The translations under genes were made by a program, and so were the position numbers. The notes below the pieces were generated by a model. The model saw nothing but the letters and a program-made list of their open reading frames with translations. It searched no databases and was not told the DNA's origin. Positions 1 through 10,387 of a DNA stretch of 64,000 bases are shown in pieces; position 1 is the first letter of the stretch, and each line of letters begins with the position of its first letter. The stretch comes from Mixia osmundae IAM 14324 (taxonomy: Eukaryota > Basidiomycota > Mixiomycetes > Mixiales > Mixiaceae), in contig NW_014575563.1 of NCBI RefSeq assembly GCF_000708205.1, forward strand, positions 2,122,068 to 2,186,067. The letters are read 5' to 3'.

Positions 1-45
1 GATCATCGCGGAGCAATTTCTACAAGGCCTTGCGCAGCGTGCAAG

Positions 46-1036
46 ATGCGTCTCAGCTGGTCCACAGCGCAGGCGCCAGTAGCGAGCACCAGTGCTCTGC
101 ACGTTGACGAGACAGCCTCACGCATGCCTTCCTCTCCCGCCAATGGAAGGCGTCCTCAGCCAATACGAAGTCATACCGACAGTGAGTCAATTTGGATATT
201 GTTCTCGCAGCTGATCCTGATCAATCGCGCATATAGGCGTAAAGGCGTCCGCAAGCAAGTCAACGAGCACTGCCTCGCCTCGATCCAAGATTGCTCAAAC
301 ACGCGAATGGCAGAAGGAGCTCGACGCATTCGAAAACATGTCGATCGAAGAAGCGTCGGCGCCAGTCTTGCTGCGCCGGAGCACAGAACCGCTTAAACTC
401 AGCAAACGGCGACTTTTGGCAGCCCCAAACACTAGACAGCGCGATGCTTCCTCCGATGGCGAGCTCGTCCTCGATGCCATCTGGGAAAGCTTTCTCGAAG
501 ATGTCATGCAGACTAGCTCGTCTCCGTTTGATGGTGCGGTAGACGCGCCCAAGCGAGCGGAACGCAAGAAGCATCGTCCACCGCCATTGCAGCTGGCAGC
601 GAGACATGTCACATTCCAGGACACAGCGATTCCACTGACAGCGCCGTTGCCTGCTCGAAGCCAGTGGATCTCATCTGAAGATCTGCACTCGCGGCAGTAT
701 AGCCATCGCAATAATTCTGGTTCGACAAGCTCAGTCTCTTCCCTGGCACCTTCGCTCGCTCAATCGGGCTATGCCAGCACAAGCAGCTTTTTGACCAGTC
801 CGTCCTCTGAGATCTGGAGCAGAAGCTCGTCAGCCTCGACAATGGACTCCAGCATAGCGTCGCCCAGCGCTAGCGAGACCTGGTGTGCCTCACCGATAGA
901 CACCGTGTCAGAAGAGAGCAAGCATCGCCTCAAACCAAAAAGAAGCTTCTACATCGAGGAGGCAGAGCACGAAGACGACTGGCAGAACCAGTCCGCCACT
1001 GACCAAGTACTGGAAGTCTATGGCTTCGCAATCTGA
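46..1036 (+). CDS. hypothetical Ser-rich protein, possibly 5'-incomplete
   Basis: I recognise no family. Two exons, 46-181 and 237-1036, join across a 55-nt GTGAGT...ATAG intron in phase 1 and give about 311 residues. The reading frame is also open from base 1 to the ATG at 46, so the true start may lie outside the window. After the junction comes a short charged stretch (WQKELDAF), then a long Ser/Thr-rich region of low complexity, and an acidic C-terminus ending EVYGFAI. No signal peptide or membrane segment is visible. The gene converges on the minus-strand coiled-coil gene, whose stop is 88 bp away. The 3' end is firm; the start and function are not. Confidence 0.6.
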
Positions 1037-1124
1037 CGGATGGCTTCCGAGTCTCACGGCATTGACGATCACGACACACTGATGACACACTGATGAACGA
1101 TATGGGTTGTTGTGTTTCTATGCC

Positions 1125-3201
1125 TCAGTTGCAATCATGACTGGACACGATGTAGGGCAGACCCTGCAGCGAGGATCTACGCGACGATGCGCAATATGCT
1201 GGCCGTGCCTGAAGCATGAAGGGCGCTTTCTCAGGCGCGTAAGGCGAGCGCGGTGCGTCAACGAGATGCTCGTTGTCATGCGTCAAAGTCGCGTCTTCTT
1301 CGACGTCATCACTGTTCTCGCCCTGTCCGTTGACTTGGCACGGACTTTCGTCCTGCGAGGATGCAAGAGACTCTGACAAAGGGCTTTGTGTGTTGTAGAC
1401 GAGCGACGAGTGATCAGCTTCACTTCGATCTCGTAGCTGCCGAGTCAAGTCTGCGATTCGCGAATCCTGCGAGAGGCGTCAGCGGGACGTGGAGCTACAG
1501 GGATGCCATCTAACCTGCGCACTGACACGGCGTAAGATGACGGCAATGTGCGATTCGGAGGCCCTCGAATGGCCAGCATGGGCATCGGAATGACCGTTGC
1601 ACTGGATAGCCTGCATTTGCTGATTCAGATGCTGAAGCTGGACCAACTTCGCTCGCAGCTCTTGTATCTCTGTTTCCGAGTGGGTAAAGCTGTGCTGCAG
1701 CGTCTTCATAGTGGCCGTGGCATTGGCGATATCAGAGGTCAGCAGAGAGTTGCGCGAGTCGAGGATGCTGATCTGCTGGCGCAGCTCACGCTCGACGGCG
1801 GTCTTCACTTGCAGCTTGTGCTGCAGATCGATGATGGTCCGCTGACTAGCTTCGAGACGTCCTTGTGTGTCTGGAGGTGCTTCGTGCGAGATCGCTTGAG
1901 GTTGGAGACATCTCGAGAGTCGAGCGAGGAAGTTCTCGCCCGCATCATCTGACACTGTTCTCGTTCTCGCGCGAGTATGAATAGGCAAGCTGACAGGAAC
2001 ACCCTCATCCGCTTGATGAAGCTGGTGAAAGCTTTCGATGAGCGATTTGACATGAGGCGAGGTTCTAGTACTGTGCTCAGTGTTGGCACGCGGGCGTAGT
2101 CCACTGTCGCGAGACGGTTCGCGCGGCGAGTTGACTGGGCGCAAATCAGCTTGCGTGCGCGACGGCCAAGGCATCGGCCCTCTTGCCGGAACAGTGGAGG
2201 ATGCGGCAGGCAAAGCTGAGCTGGCCGTTCGTGAGTACGGTGCGTCGCAGCTTGCTTGCGGCTTTGAGCCTGACCGCGGTTCAGCCGACTGTGTGACCGG
2301 ACAACAGGGTTGCTCGGACTGAGCTGCAGGTGCAAAGGCAGGAGCATCAGCTCTCAACTGACTGCCTGCGAGGACGATCGCATGAGCAGCACCGTCGTCA
2401 GCTTGACGCCAACAAGGCGTCATGAGGTCGATGAATTCCTCCTTTTCTGTGAGTGGCGTGAGCTGCGTGCCACGCCAGGCCTCGGAGCTGATGTTGGGCG
2501 CCGCTGAGACGGAATGACCTCGACGACCACCTCTGCGTCGTGTCGCACGATGAGATACGTCGGAAGCGCTGCGTGGTCTGAGTTTATTGTGTCGCTCGGA
2601 CGAGAGGTGCAGGTTGGCAGTGTTTTCGCATCGAGGTAGAGAACTACATGCACATTCGTTCAGTCAAGTCATGCCACAAGCGTAGCACTTGCACTTGAGC
2701 TGGTGTCTCGGGCGATACATGGCCCGGCGCAGGCGAGCGTGTGCGAACGAGCGCGAGCTCCATCTCGGCCGTATTGTCATTCTCCTGAGTATCATCCGAA
2801 GATGAGACGGATCGATCAGACAAGCTCGCGTGAGTCGATGCGGATGGTGGGGAAGAAAATGAAGGCAGCTTGATGACGATAGCGCTTGAGGGTCTACGCA
2901 TGCCCAATGCAGCCAGTGCCTTGGCCTCTTGCTGCTGTTTTGGCGTGAGCGGCTCCAGTTGTACGACTGTGACAGGCCTATGATGAGGCAAGGTGCCTGT
3001 ACACAAGCTCAAGGCAGTACTTGGCTCCGTCTGGGACTCGAGCAGATCGGCAGCCACCATGCTTGCGAGCGAACGCACAGGAGGAGTACGAAACAATGCC
3101 GATTCTCGCAGAGCCTGAGTGCGCAATGCGATGAAAAGTCGTTTGATCGCAACTTGGCTGCAACTCGCACCGTACTCGCGAGACGGCCGCTCTCGTTGCA
3201 T
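1125..3201 (-). CDS. coiled-coil protein, or C-terminal part of the gelsolin-like gene
   Basis: Exons 2654-3201, 1515-2577 and 1125-1466 are joined by introns of 76 and 48 nt with matching phases (about 650 residues if it starts at 3201). The middle holds Ser/Pro-rich sequence. Around 1550-1900 there is a clear heptad-type coiled coil (RTIIDLQHKLQVK and following), and the C-terminus is acidic. The frame stays open upstream of 3201. It can be reached from the gelsolin-like gene by a phase-matched 63-nt intron (3230-3292) with a good pyrimidine tract, which would make one protein of 1213 residues. If separate, only about 87 bp lie between that gene's stop and this ATG; spacing this tight also occurs upstream of HEM4 in this window. 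I recognise no domain and assign no function. Confidence 0.5.
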
Positions 3202-3288
3202 CAATTCCGGAGCTGAGACTATGCGATGGCTTGCAATGAAAAAAGGCTTTCGGGCGACGGCGCTTCAGGGCAACGCGTCCTCGACCGA

Positions 3289-5108
3289 TCACGCAAACGC
3301 CTGCATCGCTTCCTCATGCGTGAGGATATTCATCTCTCTTGGCTCATCTGACCCATTCTGCTCGGGTGTCAGCAAGCAGAAGGGGTAAAGTCAAGCGTCA
3401 GCTTACTAATTGTCGAAGGCTGCCACTGTAGTCGACAGCGGCCAATTCCATCGGTACAAGTGTGGGGAAGACGAGCGCATGCACAGGAGGCAGGTAGGGC
3501 CAGTGTTGCTTGGACTGACGTGCTTGCGCTAAATGAGATGCCTGCTGAAGTGCGCTACGTATGTCTTGCACTTTCGCTGGCGACTTTGCAATGCTCGTAG
3601 GAACGATGACAAACAGCTCGAAAGCGAGATCAATGACGCTGACGGTCGCAGTAGAGATGTGTGACAGTTCGTCACCGGATCCCTCGTCAACTTTCGCGAG
3701 CGAGCTTCTGCTCATGTGGTAGACTGCATGCTGAGTCGACATGCCCGGTCGCTTCGCGCGCCAATACTGCCAGTGCATGCAAAGTCAGTTGTTGCTCATG
3801 GCCCGATGATGACGACACACATGAGCCGAAGCGAGCTTGCCAGCTTGTTTTGACCACCAGCGCTTGTTCTCGTCTGAATGCAGTTCGCGCAGCTCCTCCA
3901 CTTCACTGTCCTTGCTGAAAGCGGTCGCTTCCCTTGAGGACGCGCGTTGCTCATCGAGCATCGTTCCGCGACCATGCCAGAGCAGTATCTGACCATCCGA
4001 ACTTAGGATGTAAGAGTATCCCGAGCTAATGATTGGCCGGGGCTAAACAAGCAAGCAAATCAGTGCGCCCTTCTGAAGCACGTGGGTGACGAACATCAGT
4101 GATCTTCTTGCGCATGACGCGTCCTCCTTTCGTGTGTCGGATGCAGAAGCAGCAAGGCGCCGAACTCGTCGTCGATTTTGACGGCTGAGCCACCTCACTC
4201 GAGCGAGCGATGGGCAGATCAGTAGGTCTCCCTGCAGGAACTTGCTCGAGCACTTTGTAAGATGACGACGGCGATGCTGAGCCTTGTACTGGTGCCGAGA
4301 CGCCGTAGCTTGCTTTGTAAGCGGCCTTTCGCGCTGCTGCCTCGTCCTCTTCGGCCTGCGTCGGTTTGCCCCAGGATCTGATCGAATCTTTGACTGAAGA
4401 CAGTGTGGGAGACGCTGGCTTGGCGTCGACGGACGTCTGAGGAGGTGCGACCCGCTGAGTGGTAGGCTCTTCAGGCGCATCATCTTCTTCACTGTCGCTT
4501 GGCGGCAAGCCTTCGAGCTGCTTCTGCATCCACCAGTCGAGATCGTCAGCCTGCTCTTGATTCAACGATGGCTCTTCGTATGCTTGTGGAGCTTCTGCGG
4601 CTTTGACGGGTTCATCGTGTACCCAACGGTCTCTCACAAAGGCTCGAGCAGCTGATGGCTTTGGCGCGTCGAGCGTAGCATTCGATGGCAAGGAAGTCGA
4701 CTTGATGGGCGTCTCTGGCTTGCCCGCTGCAAGATCCGCGACTGACGCTCGGCCGTCGTTGCTTATCGCGGATGATGTGCCTGGGACAGTCATCGAGCGC
4801 GCTGGTACCATGCCGGGTAAGGCCACACCTCTATACTTGCGCGAATTGGGATCAGCCGCGGCAGATTCGTGCAGATCATTCATAACGCCCGGCCGCTGCG
4901 ACAGAAAGGTCGGGACCCGAGCTTGCTCGACCAGATCAGACGGAACATCATGCACGACCGGACGGTTGAGTCGAGGACCAGAGGATTTGCCGCCCATGAA
5001 CGCTGCGAGTGACTGATGAGTAGGCGAAGCGCTCGCTTGTCGGGCTTGCTCGATCTTGTGTGCAGCGAGCTCTGCGCCGCCCAACGTCGGCTGATCCCAG
5101 CGGTTCAT
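3289..5108 (-). CDS. gelsolin-repeat actin-binding protein (fungal DUF4045/gelsolin type)
   Basis: Exons 4095-5108, 3821-4042, 3407-3766 and 3289-3357 give about 554 residues; introns are 52, 54 and 49 nt. The N-terminal 330 residues are disordered and carry the motif SGPRLNRP and a charged segment RSWGKPTQAEEDEAAARKAA, as I recall from fungal proteins of this type. The C-terminal part reads as gelsolin repeats: GYSYILSSDGQILLWHGRG, then DEQRASS..., then YWRAKRPG. A second repeat has IDLAFELFVIV and PPVHALVFPTLVPMEL, followed by MNILTHEEAMQAF. The family binds or severs actin. The stop at 3289 follows that last motif directly, which supports ending here, but splicing into the downstream coiled-coil exons is equally possible from the sequence. 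The start at 5108 is the first ATG of the conserved N-terminus. Confidence 0.72.
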
Positions 5109-5283
5109 CGTGCCGAGTCTACTTGGAGTGCGTGCTGGGTACTTGATGCTGCAGCAGCATGCCACGTCGACAACATCGTCGTCGCGTACTTTTGCCGGAA
5201 AGTTGCCGCAAAGAATCCGAGACCATCGCATTTGCCCATCACAACCGGTCGCAGCGTCGCTTCACAGTAGTTCTATCATCAGT

Positions 5284-6506
5284 ATGGCACCCGCAGCAAA
5301 GATCACCACGAAGGCGACAAAGCAACTCAAGATCGCCCATCCGATCATGTTGGCCGGCATGAATCAGGCTGCCGGACCTGCTTTGGCGGCAGCAGTCACC
5401 AACGCTGGCGGTCTCGGCGTCATCGGTGGTGTCGGATACACGCCAGAGTTCCTCAGGGACATGATCCAGGAACTCAAGGACGATCTGACGGACAAGAACG
5501 CTCCATTTGGCGTTGATCTCCTGCTACCCGCGGTCGGCGGCAACGCAAGAAAGACGAACACTGACTACACCGGTGAGTCCTCGGGTCACTCGTGGAGTGC
5601 GATAGATCTAACGTTGAGCCATGATCATCAGGCGGTAAGCTGTTCGAGCTGATCGATGTCATCATCGACGAAAAGGCATCGCTGTTTGTCTGCGCCGTCG
5701 GCGTGCCACCCAAAGAGGTCGTTGACAAGCTGCACAAGGCGGGCATTCCCGTCATGAACATGATCGGTCACCCCAAGCATGTCGAGAAGGCGCTTGCCCA
5801 GGGTGTTGACATGATCTGCGCTCAAGGTGGTGAAGGGTACGTCTCATTGTCTGCGATGGTGTCCATCTCGCATTCGCTGACGATGTGGTATCGTTGTATC
5901 AGTGGCGGTCACACGGGCGATGTGCCTTTCTCGGTCCTGATCCCGGCTTGTGTCGATCTGTGCAAGGGTCGCAAATCGCCACTCACCGGTGAAGACGTCC
6001 TCGTCATCGCTGCCGGTGGCATCTCTGACGGTCGCGGTCTCGCCTCATCGCTTGCTTACGGTGCATCTGCTGTCTGGGTCGGCACGCGATTTGTCGCGTC
6101 AGAGGGTATGTCTCACGCTCATCAAGGTCGAGCCGTGCTGAGTCAGAGCATTGCAGAGTCTGGCGCGCCCAAGGCACACAAGGATGCCGTCGTCGCTGCT
6201 GGCTACTCGGACACGCTCCGTTCGGAGATCTACACCGGACGGCCGCTTCGTATCATCAAGAATAAGGATGCCGTCGACTGGGAGCAAAACCGTTCGACCG
6301 AGCTGCGCAAGATGCTCTCTGAAGGCAAGATCCCAATGTACATGCGCGATGACGGCGTAGAGCGACCTCATCTCTGCGGTGCCGTGGCTGGCATCATCAA
6401 GGACATCAAGCCAGCCAAGGCCATCGTTGACGAGATGGTTGCCGAGGCAGTCTCTGTCATCCGCGAATCGCAAAAGTACATTGGTGCCGAGCAGGCTAAG
6501 CTCTAA
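5284..6506 (+). CDS. nitronate monooxygenase (2-nitropropane dioxygenase family)
   Basis: An FMN-dependent TIM-barrel enzyme that oxidises alkyl nitronates such as propionate 3-nitronate. Four exons (5284-5572, 5632-5836, 5903-6105, 6157-6506) give 348 residues, normal for the family. Family features seen are the N-terminal HPIMLAGM, the Gly-rich TNAGGLGVIGG, the spliced motif QGGEGGGHTGD that holds the catalytic-region His, VIAAGGISDGRG with WVGTRF for phosphate binding, and the spliced ASEESGAPKAHK. Introns are 59, 66 and 51 nt, all in phase. It is divergent from the gelsolin-like gene with 175 bp between starts and converges on HEM4. No targeting signal is evident. Confidence 0.9.
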
Positions 6507-6565
6507 AGCCGTCACGATGTTTGTGACACGCGTCTGTACCTCCTTGATTGCATCACAACAACATT

Positions 6566-7390
6566 TTATGACTCGTAGCGCTGCATGGCCTCTAATAAGC
6601 TTTCTGGCTCTGGTTGGTCCGCGATCGCATGGACTTCGAAGAGGTCTGTCTTGCGCAGCGCTTCCTCCGTCGTAGGACCGATAGCGGCCACTCTCAGACT
6701 CGCCTGGTCCACTGCTGTCCGAGGACTACATTCTAATGTTGCTCGCACAGCTCTGACGCCCGATGGGCTGAAGAAGGCAAGCCAAGTCTGCTCGTCCTTG
6801 CCGAGCTCACGTAGAGCAGCTGCAAGCTCGTCTTGGAATCTCGGCGAGTCTGTCGTTTGATAGACTTGCATCTGCTCGAGGGCCAAGTCGGCAGCAGCGA
6901 GCTTGATCGGTAACGTATCGCGAGTCTTGTCGCCGGTAAGGAACAGCAGTGGTCGTTCTGTGCCTTTGAGCTCTGTGGCGTGCTCTCGGATGATCAAGTC
7001 TGCGAGCAGCGCGCCTGTGCCTGATCGCTGACTGCCTATGATCCTCGTTGGCCTGCCGTTGCAATGAACCGAGGCCAGCATCTCGCCGGTCGACGGCCCG
7101 ACGACGAAGAAGGGTACCTCACTCCAGCGCGAGGTCGGAGGGCATGGCAGAGTGCTTGCGGCATCGTTCCATGCCGAGACTGCTCGCTTGCTGGTGAAGA
7201 TGACGCCAGAGAAGCGAGTCGCTGGTCCCTTGGCGATCAATTCTTGCAGACGGGTCTGTTCGACAGCCGTCGCACACAGAGGAGCTACGAATCGGGTCTC
7301 GTAGCCGGCGTTGGCGAAGAGCAGCATGTAAGGATCCTCGTCTTCATCGTTGCGAGGCTCTTTGAGCAAGATGACCCGGCTCACTTTCAT
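6566..7390 (-). CDS. HEM4: uroporphyrinogen-III synthase
   Basis: Closes and isomerises the linear tetrapyrrole hydroxymethylbilane to uroporphyrinogen III in cytosolic haem and sirohaem synthesis. It is a single exon of 274 residues. The family is poorly conserved, but the two-lobe pattern is visible: VILLKEPR at the start, FSGVIFTSKRAVSAW in the first lobe, FFVVGPSTGEML, a central LLFLTGDKTRDTLP, then WLAFFSPSGVRAV and VAAIGPTTEEALRK in the second lobe. I chose the ATG at 7390 (MKVSRVILLKEP) because it begins just before the first strand; the open frame extends 22 codons further. The next minus-strand gene, an MFS transporter, ends only 91 bp upstream, so the promoter must be very short. 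Confidence 0.88.
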   Translation of the reverse strand: MKVSRVILLKEPRNDEDEDPYMLLFANAGYETRFVAPLCATAVEQTRLQELIAKGPATRFSGVIFTSKRAVSAWNDAASTLPCPPTSRWSEVPFFVVGPSTGEMLASVHCNGRPTRIIGSQRSGTGALLADLIIREHATELKGTERPLLFLTGDKTRDTLPIKLAAADLALEQMQVYQTTDSPRFQDELAAALRELGKDEQTWLAFFSPSGVRAVRATLECSPRTAVDQASLRVAAIGPTTEEALRKTDLFEVHAIADQPEPESLLEAMQRYES

Positions 7391-7481
7391 GCAAGACGAG
7401 GCCGTGGAACGCGATCGGCGCGACACGTAGAAATCTACTTTGATACAGACAAGCAACAGTGTCTCTAGTGAGTGCGATGGT

Positions 7482-9355
7482 CTAGAGGTGCTCAGCCTCC
7501 TTGGCCTTCTTGCGCTCCTCTCGCGCTCCCTCTCTTATCCGCCAGGCTGCGCCTTTCCAGAGGATCAGTAGGAGCGCTGCCTCGCCGAGAGCGAGACAGA
7601 CGGCAATGATGGTATAATACCAGCCATTGCCGATGCGGTCAGTGATGGGCGTCGCTATTTCGGACAGTAGGAAGCCAAAGGTGCCCCTGCAGACGCTGTT
7701 GCATGCCACAGCAGAAGCAGCGCGACCTTTGTTGTTATCGACAGCATAAGCGAGTACTGAGGAGTAGATCCAGATGCAAGCGACGCCCTGTATGAAAAGA
7801 ATGACGACGCAGCCGGCCAGGCTACGGTGATATTGGACCGCCCAAGCGTATGCAAGGAACGAGATGGGCAGGATGGGCATTGCGATGAGCGTCGAGCGAA
7901 TACGCATCTCAGGTACGCCCTTGCCGCCGGCTTTGTCCTTGAGCCGTCTGAGTACATAGTCTGAGTAGCGGCCACCACCGACAGAGCCAACGATGTTGCC
8001 CACGCCGAATGCGAGCAAGACGAGGCCGATCTGGATGGCCGACAGACTGTATGGCGCGGCACTGAAGCTTTTGGCAGCAGTATAAGACAGCGAATACTGT
8101 GCGCCGAAGAGCAGACCGGAGAAGATCAACGCGATGGCGTTGCTTGGCCTCCTCATCACTTCGCCCACTGCCGAGAGCGGATTGACGTCGCGCAGGCCTA
8201 ATCGGATCGGCTGATCCGTGCTGGCCTCAATGTCCTCTTTGGTGATTACCTCCTCATGTACGGTGGTCGAAGAAGTCTCGGAGGCAGATCTCGCTTCTGG
8301 CGGCGTCATGATCGCCTTTACGTCTGTCTCTGACAAGACCGGATTGGCTTGTCGGACAGCCGATGGCGGACGAGGCAAGTCGATGCTCGTGGCAGGCGTT
8401 GTTCTTGCCGAGCGCTTTTGGGCATGCTTCTGTGCTTGTTTCCTGCAAACGACTTGAGCGGGGATTCTGTCAGATGCAGAGACACTGACATTGCAGTGAG
8501 CCAGGCGAGACTGCGCTCCTTACGATACGTCTCTGGAAAAAAAGCCAGCACGATGAGAGAGACGCCAGCGTAGCCGATGAGGAAGTAAAAGGTCGCCCGC
8601 CAGCTCGAAGCGCTCGTGAGTGCGCCTCCGATGAGACTTCCTAGCGATGGGCCGATAAGAGGCGCCATATAGTAGATCCCAAGCTTTCGTCCGCGTACTT
8701 CCGATTCAAATACGTCTGCGAGTGAGCCTGCACCGAGCGCAAGCACGCTTGACGAGCCAGATGCTGCCACGATACGCATGATGAGAAATTCGACATCATT
8801 CGTCGCGAGGGCGCAGACGATGCTGCCGGCGATGAAAATGCCAAAGCTGATGAGATAGATGGGTTTTCGTCCGAAGATCTCTGCCAGGGCACTCCAGAGA
8901 ATCGGTATCGAGCCCTGAAAGAAGATGTAGAGCGACACGGTGAGCGAGAGCATCTGATTGGACATATCGAGCTCCGCTTGGATCTGTGCGATCGCGGGGA
9001 AATAGATGTTGGCTGCTAGCGAGGAGCATATCGAGGCGAGCGAGATGACGAAGAGGACCCAATGCTTCTTGCGCCATGACCATTTGCGAGGATCATTGGC
9101 GACGAGGACGTGCTCAATGTCGAGCTCCGGTTCGCCCTGCTTGCCCAACTCTCGCTCGAAGAAAACATGCTTGCTAGCACCGTCTGCGACTTTATCTCCT
9201 CCTTCGTCGTCTCCGTCGTGGTGGTGAGGATGATAGACGTCTGCCGAGACGGTCCGACAGACGGAGTCACTCTTGCTTGAACGAGCTGCTATAGCGCCTG
9301 TGCTGGCGCTGCGCTTCCCTTGTGGACGGCCTGGTCTCGGTTGCGCCGTCGACAT
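7482..9355 (-). CDS. MFS drug/proton antiporter (DHA1 type)
   Basis: A 12-helix major facilitator of the fungal multidrug and polyamine exporter group. Exons 8490-9355 and 7482-8442 join across a 47-nt intron with donor GTCAGT and give 608 residues. The N-terminal 95 residues are hydrophilic with a His/Asp-rich patch. Then come ANDPRKWSWRKKHWV, typical of this group just before helix 1, and the first six helices including AEIFGRKPIYL (motif A) and a loop ending FFPETYRKERS. After a long cytosolic loop of about 130 residues come the second six helices, with GGRYSDYVLRR as the second motif A. The substrate cannot be read from sequence. The gene is divergent from RPS24. Confidence 0.88.
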
Positions 9356-9548
9356 TGCCCTCTGCGCATAACGTAGCTTGACTGTGACTCTTGTGCGTTG
9401 CGTGCAGGGGTCTGACTCGAAGGCGCGGCGCCAGTGGCAACTCGGCAATTCGGATCGCGTCAAACGCAAAGGTGAAATCCAAAGTAAATCTCGATCAAAA
9501 GTTCCTCACACCAGCCTTTGCGGTAGGCGAGCGTTGCAGCAAGCAAAG

Positions 9549-10273
9549 ATGGTGAGTACACAGCCTGCTGTGGCAGCAGTGTTGGCAGCAGCTAGCGGCA
9601 TCATACGATCCCGCATGTTGGCTTCGTCTGGCGCTGTCTGAACGATCCTAGCAGCATCTGCGGAGAGTGCATGGAGCGTTGCACAGACACAGCGAGCTGC
9701 TGCCACTCTGCTCGAAGCGTCGTGCCCCTGCCAGAGCTGACATGGAATGCACAGGACCCGACAGGAGCAGTGACAGTGCGAACGCGCAAGTTCCTCACCA
9801 ACCGACCACTGCAACGCAAGCAGATGGTCGTCGATGTCCTCCACCCGACTCGTGCCAACGTCTCAAAGGACGAACTGAGGGACAAGCTAGCAAAGATCTA
9901 CAAGTCGCCCAAGGAGCAAGTCATCGTCTACGGCTTCAGGACCCAGTTCGGTGGTGGTCGTTCGACTGGCTATGCGCTCATCTACGACTCCAAGGATGCA
10001 CTCAAATTTGAGCCAAAGTACCGTTTGATCCGAGTGAGTCGACTGCTGCCTCGAAAGCCGACACACCTGACAATCGCCCTTTCTCCAGTTCGGACTCGCA
10101 GAGAAGAAGGAGAGGACAGCCCGCAAGCTGCGCAAGGAGCGTAAGAACCGTGCAAAGAGTATGTTCCTCGCCCTCACACGAACCGCCTGCCCGCCCGAGC
10201 TCACCTTGTGTCCGCAGAGTTCAGAGGCACGCAGAAGATCAAGGGCTCAGAGGCGACAAAGGGCAAGAAGTAG
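9549..10273 (+). CDS. RPS24: 40S ribosomal protein S24 (eS24)
   Basis: A component of the small cytosolic ribosomal subunit. Exons 9549-9551, 9755-10033, 10089-10158 and 10218-10273 give 135 residues, the normal length. The first exon is only the ATG and is followed by a 203-nt intron starting GTGAGT. The mature sequence begins [18 protein letters not shown] and contains [32 protein letters not shown] (here YGFRT...) and the basic KERKNRAKK tail. The other introns are 55 and 59 nt. A long first intron right at the start codon is common in fungal ribosomal protein genes and often carries regulatory sequence. I saw no clear C/D snoRNA boxes in it. Confidence 0.93.
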
Positions 10274-10387
10274 ACAGCCTGCCCGGTCTTGCTGTGTCAT
10301 TGCATTGTTCAACAGTCGCAGATCCGAGACAGCGGGCAAACAGGCAGGACTGCATAAGAAAGGAGCAAACGACAACGTCTCAAATTC

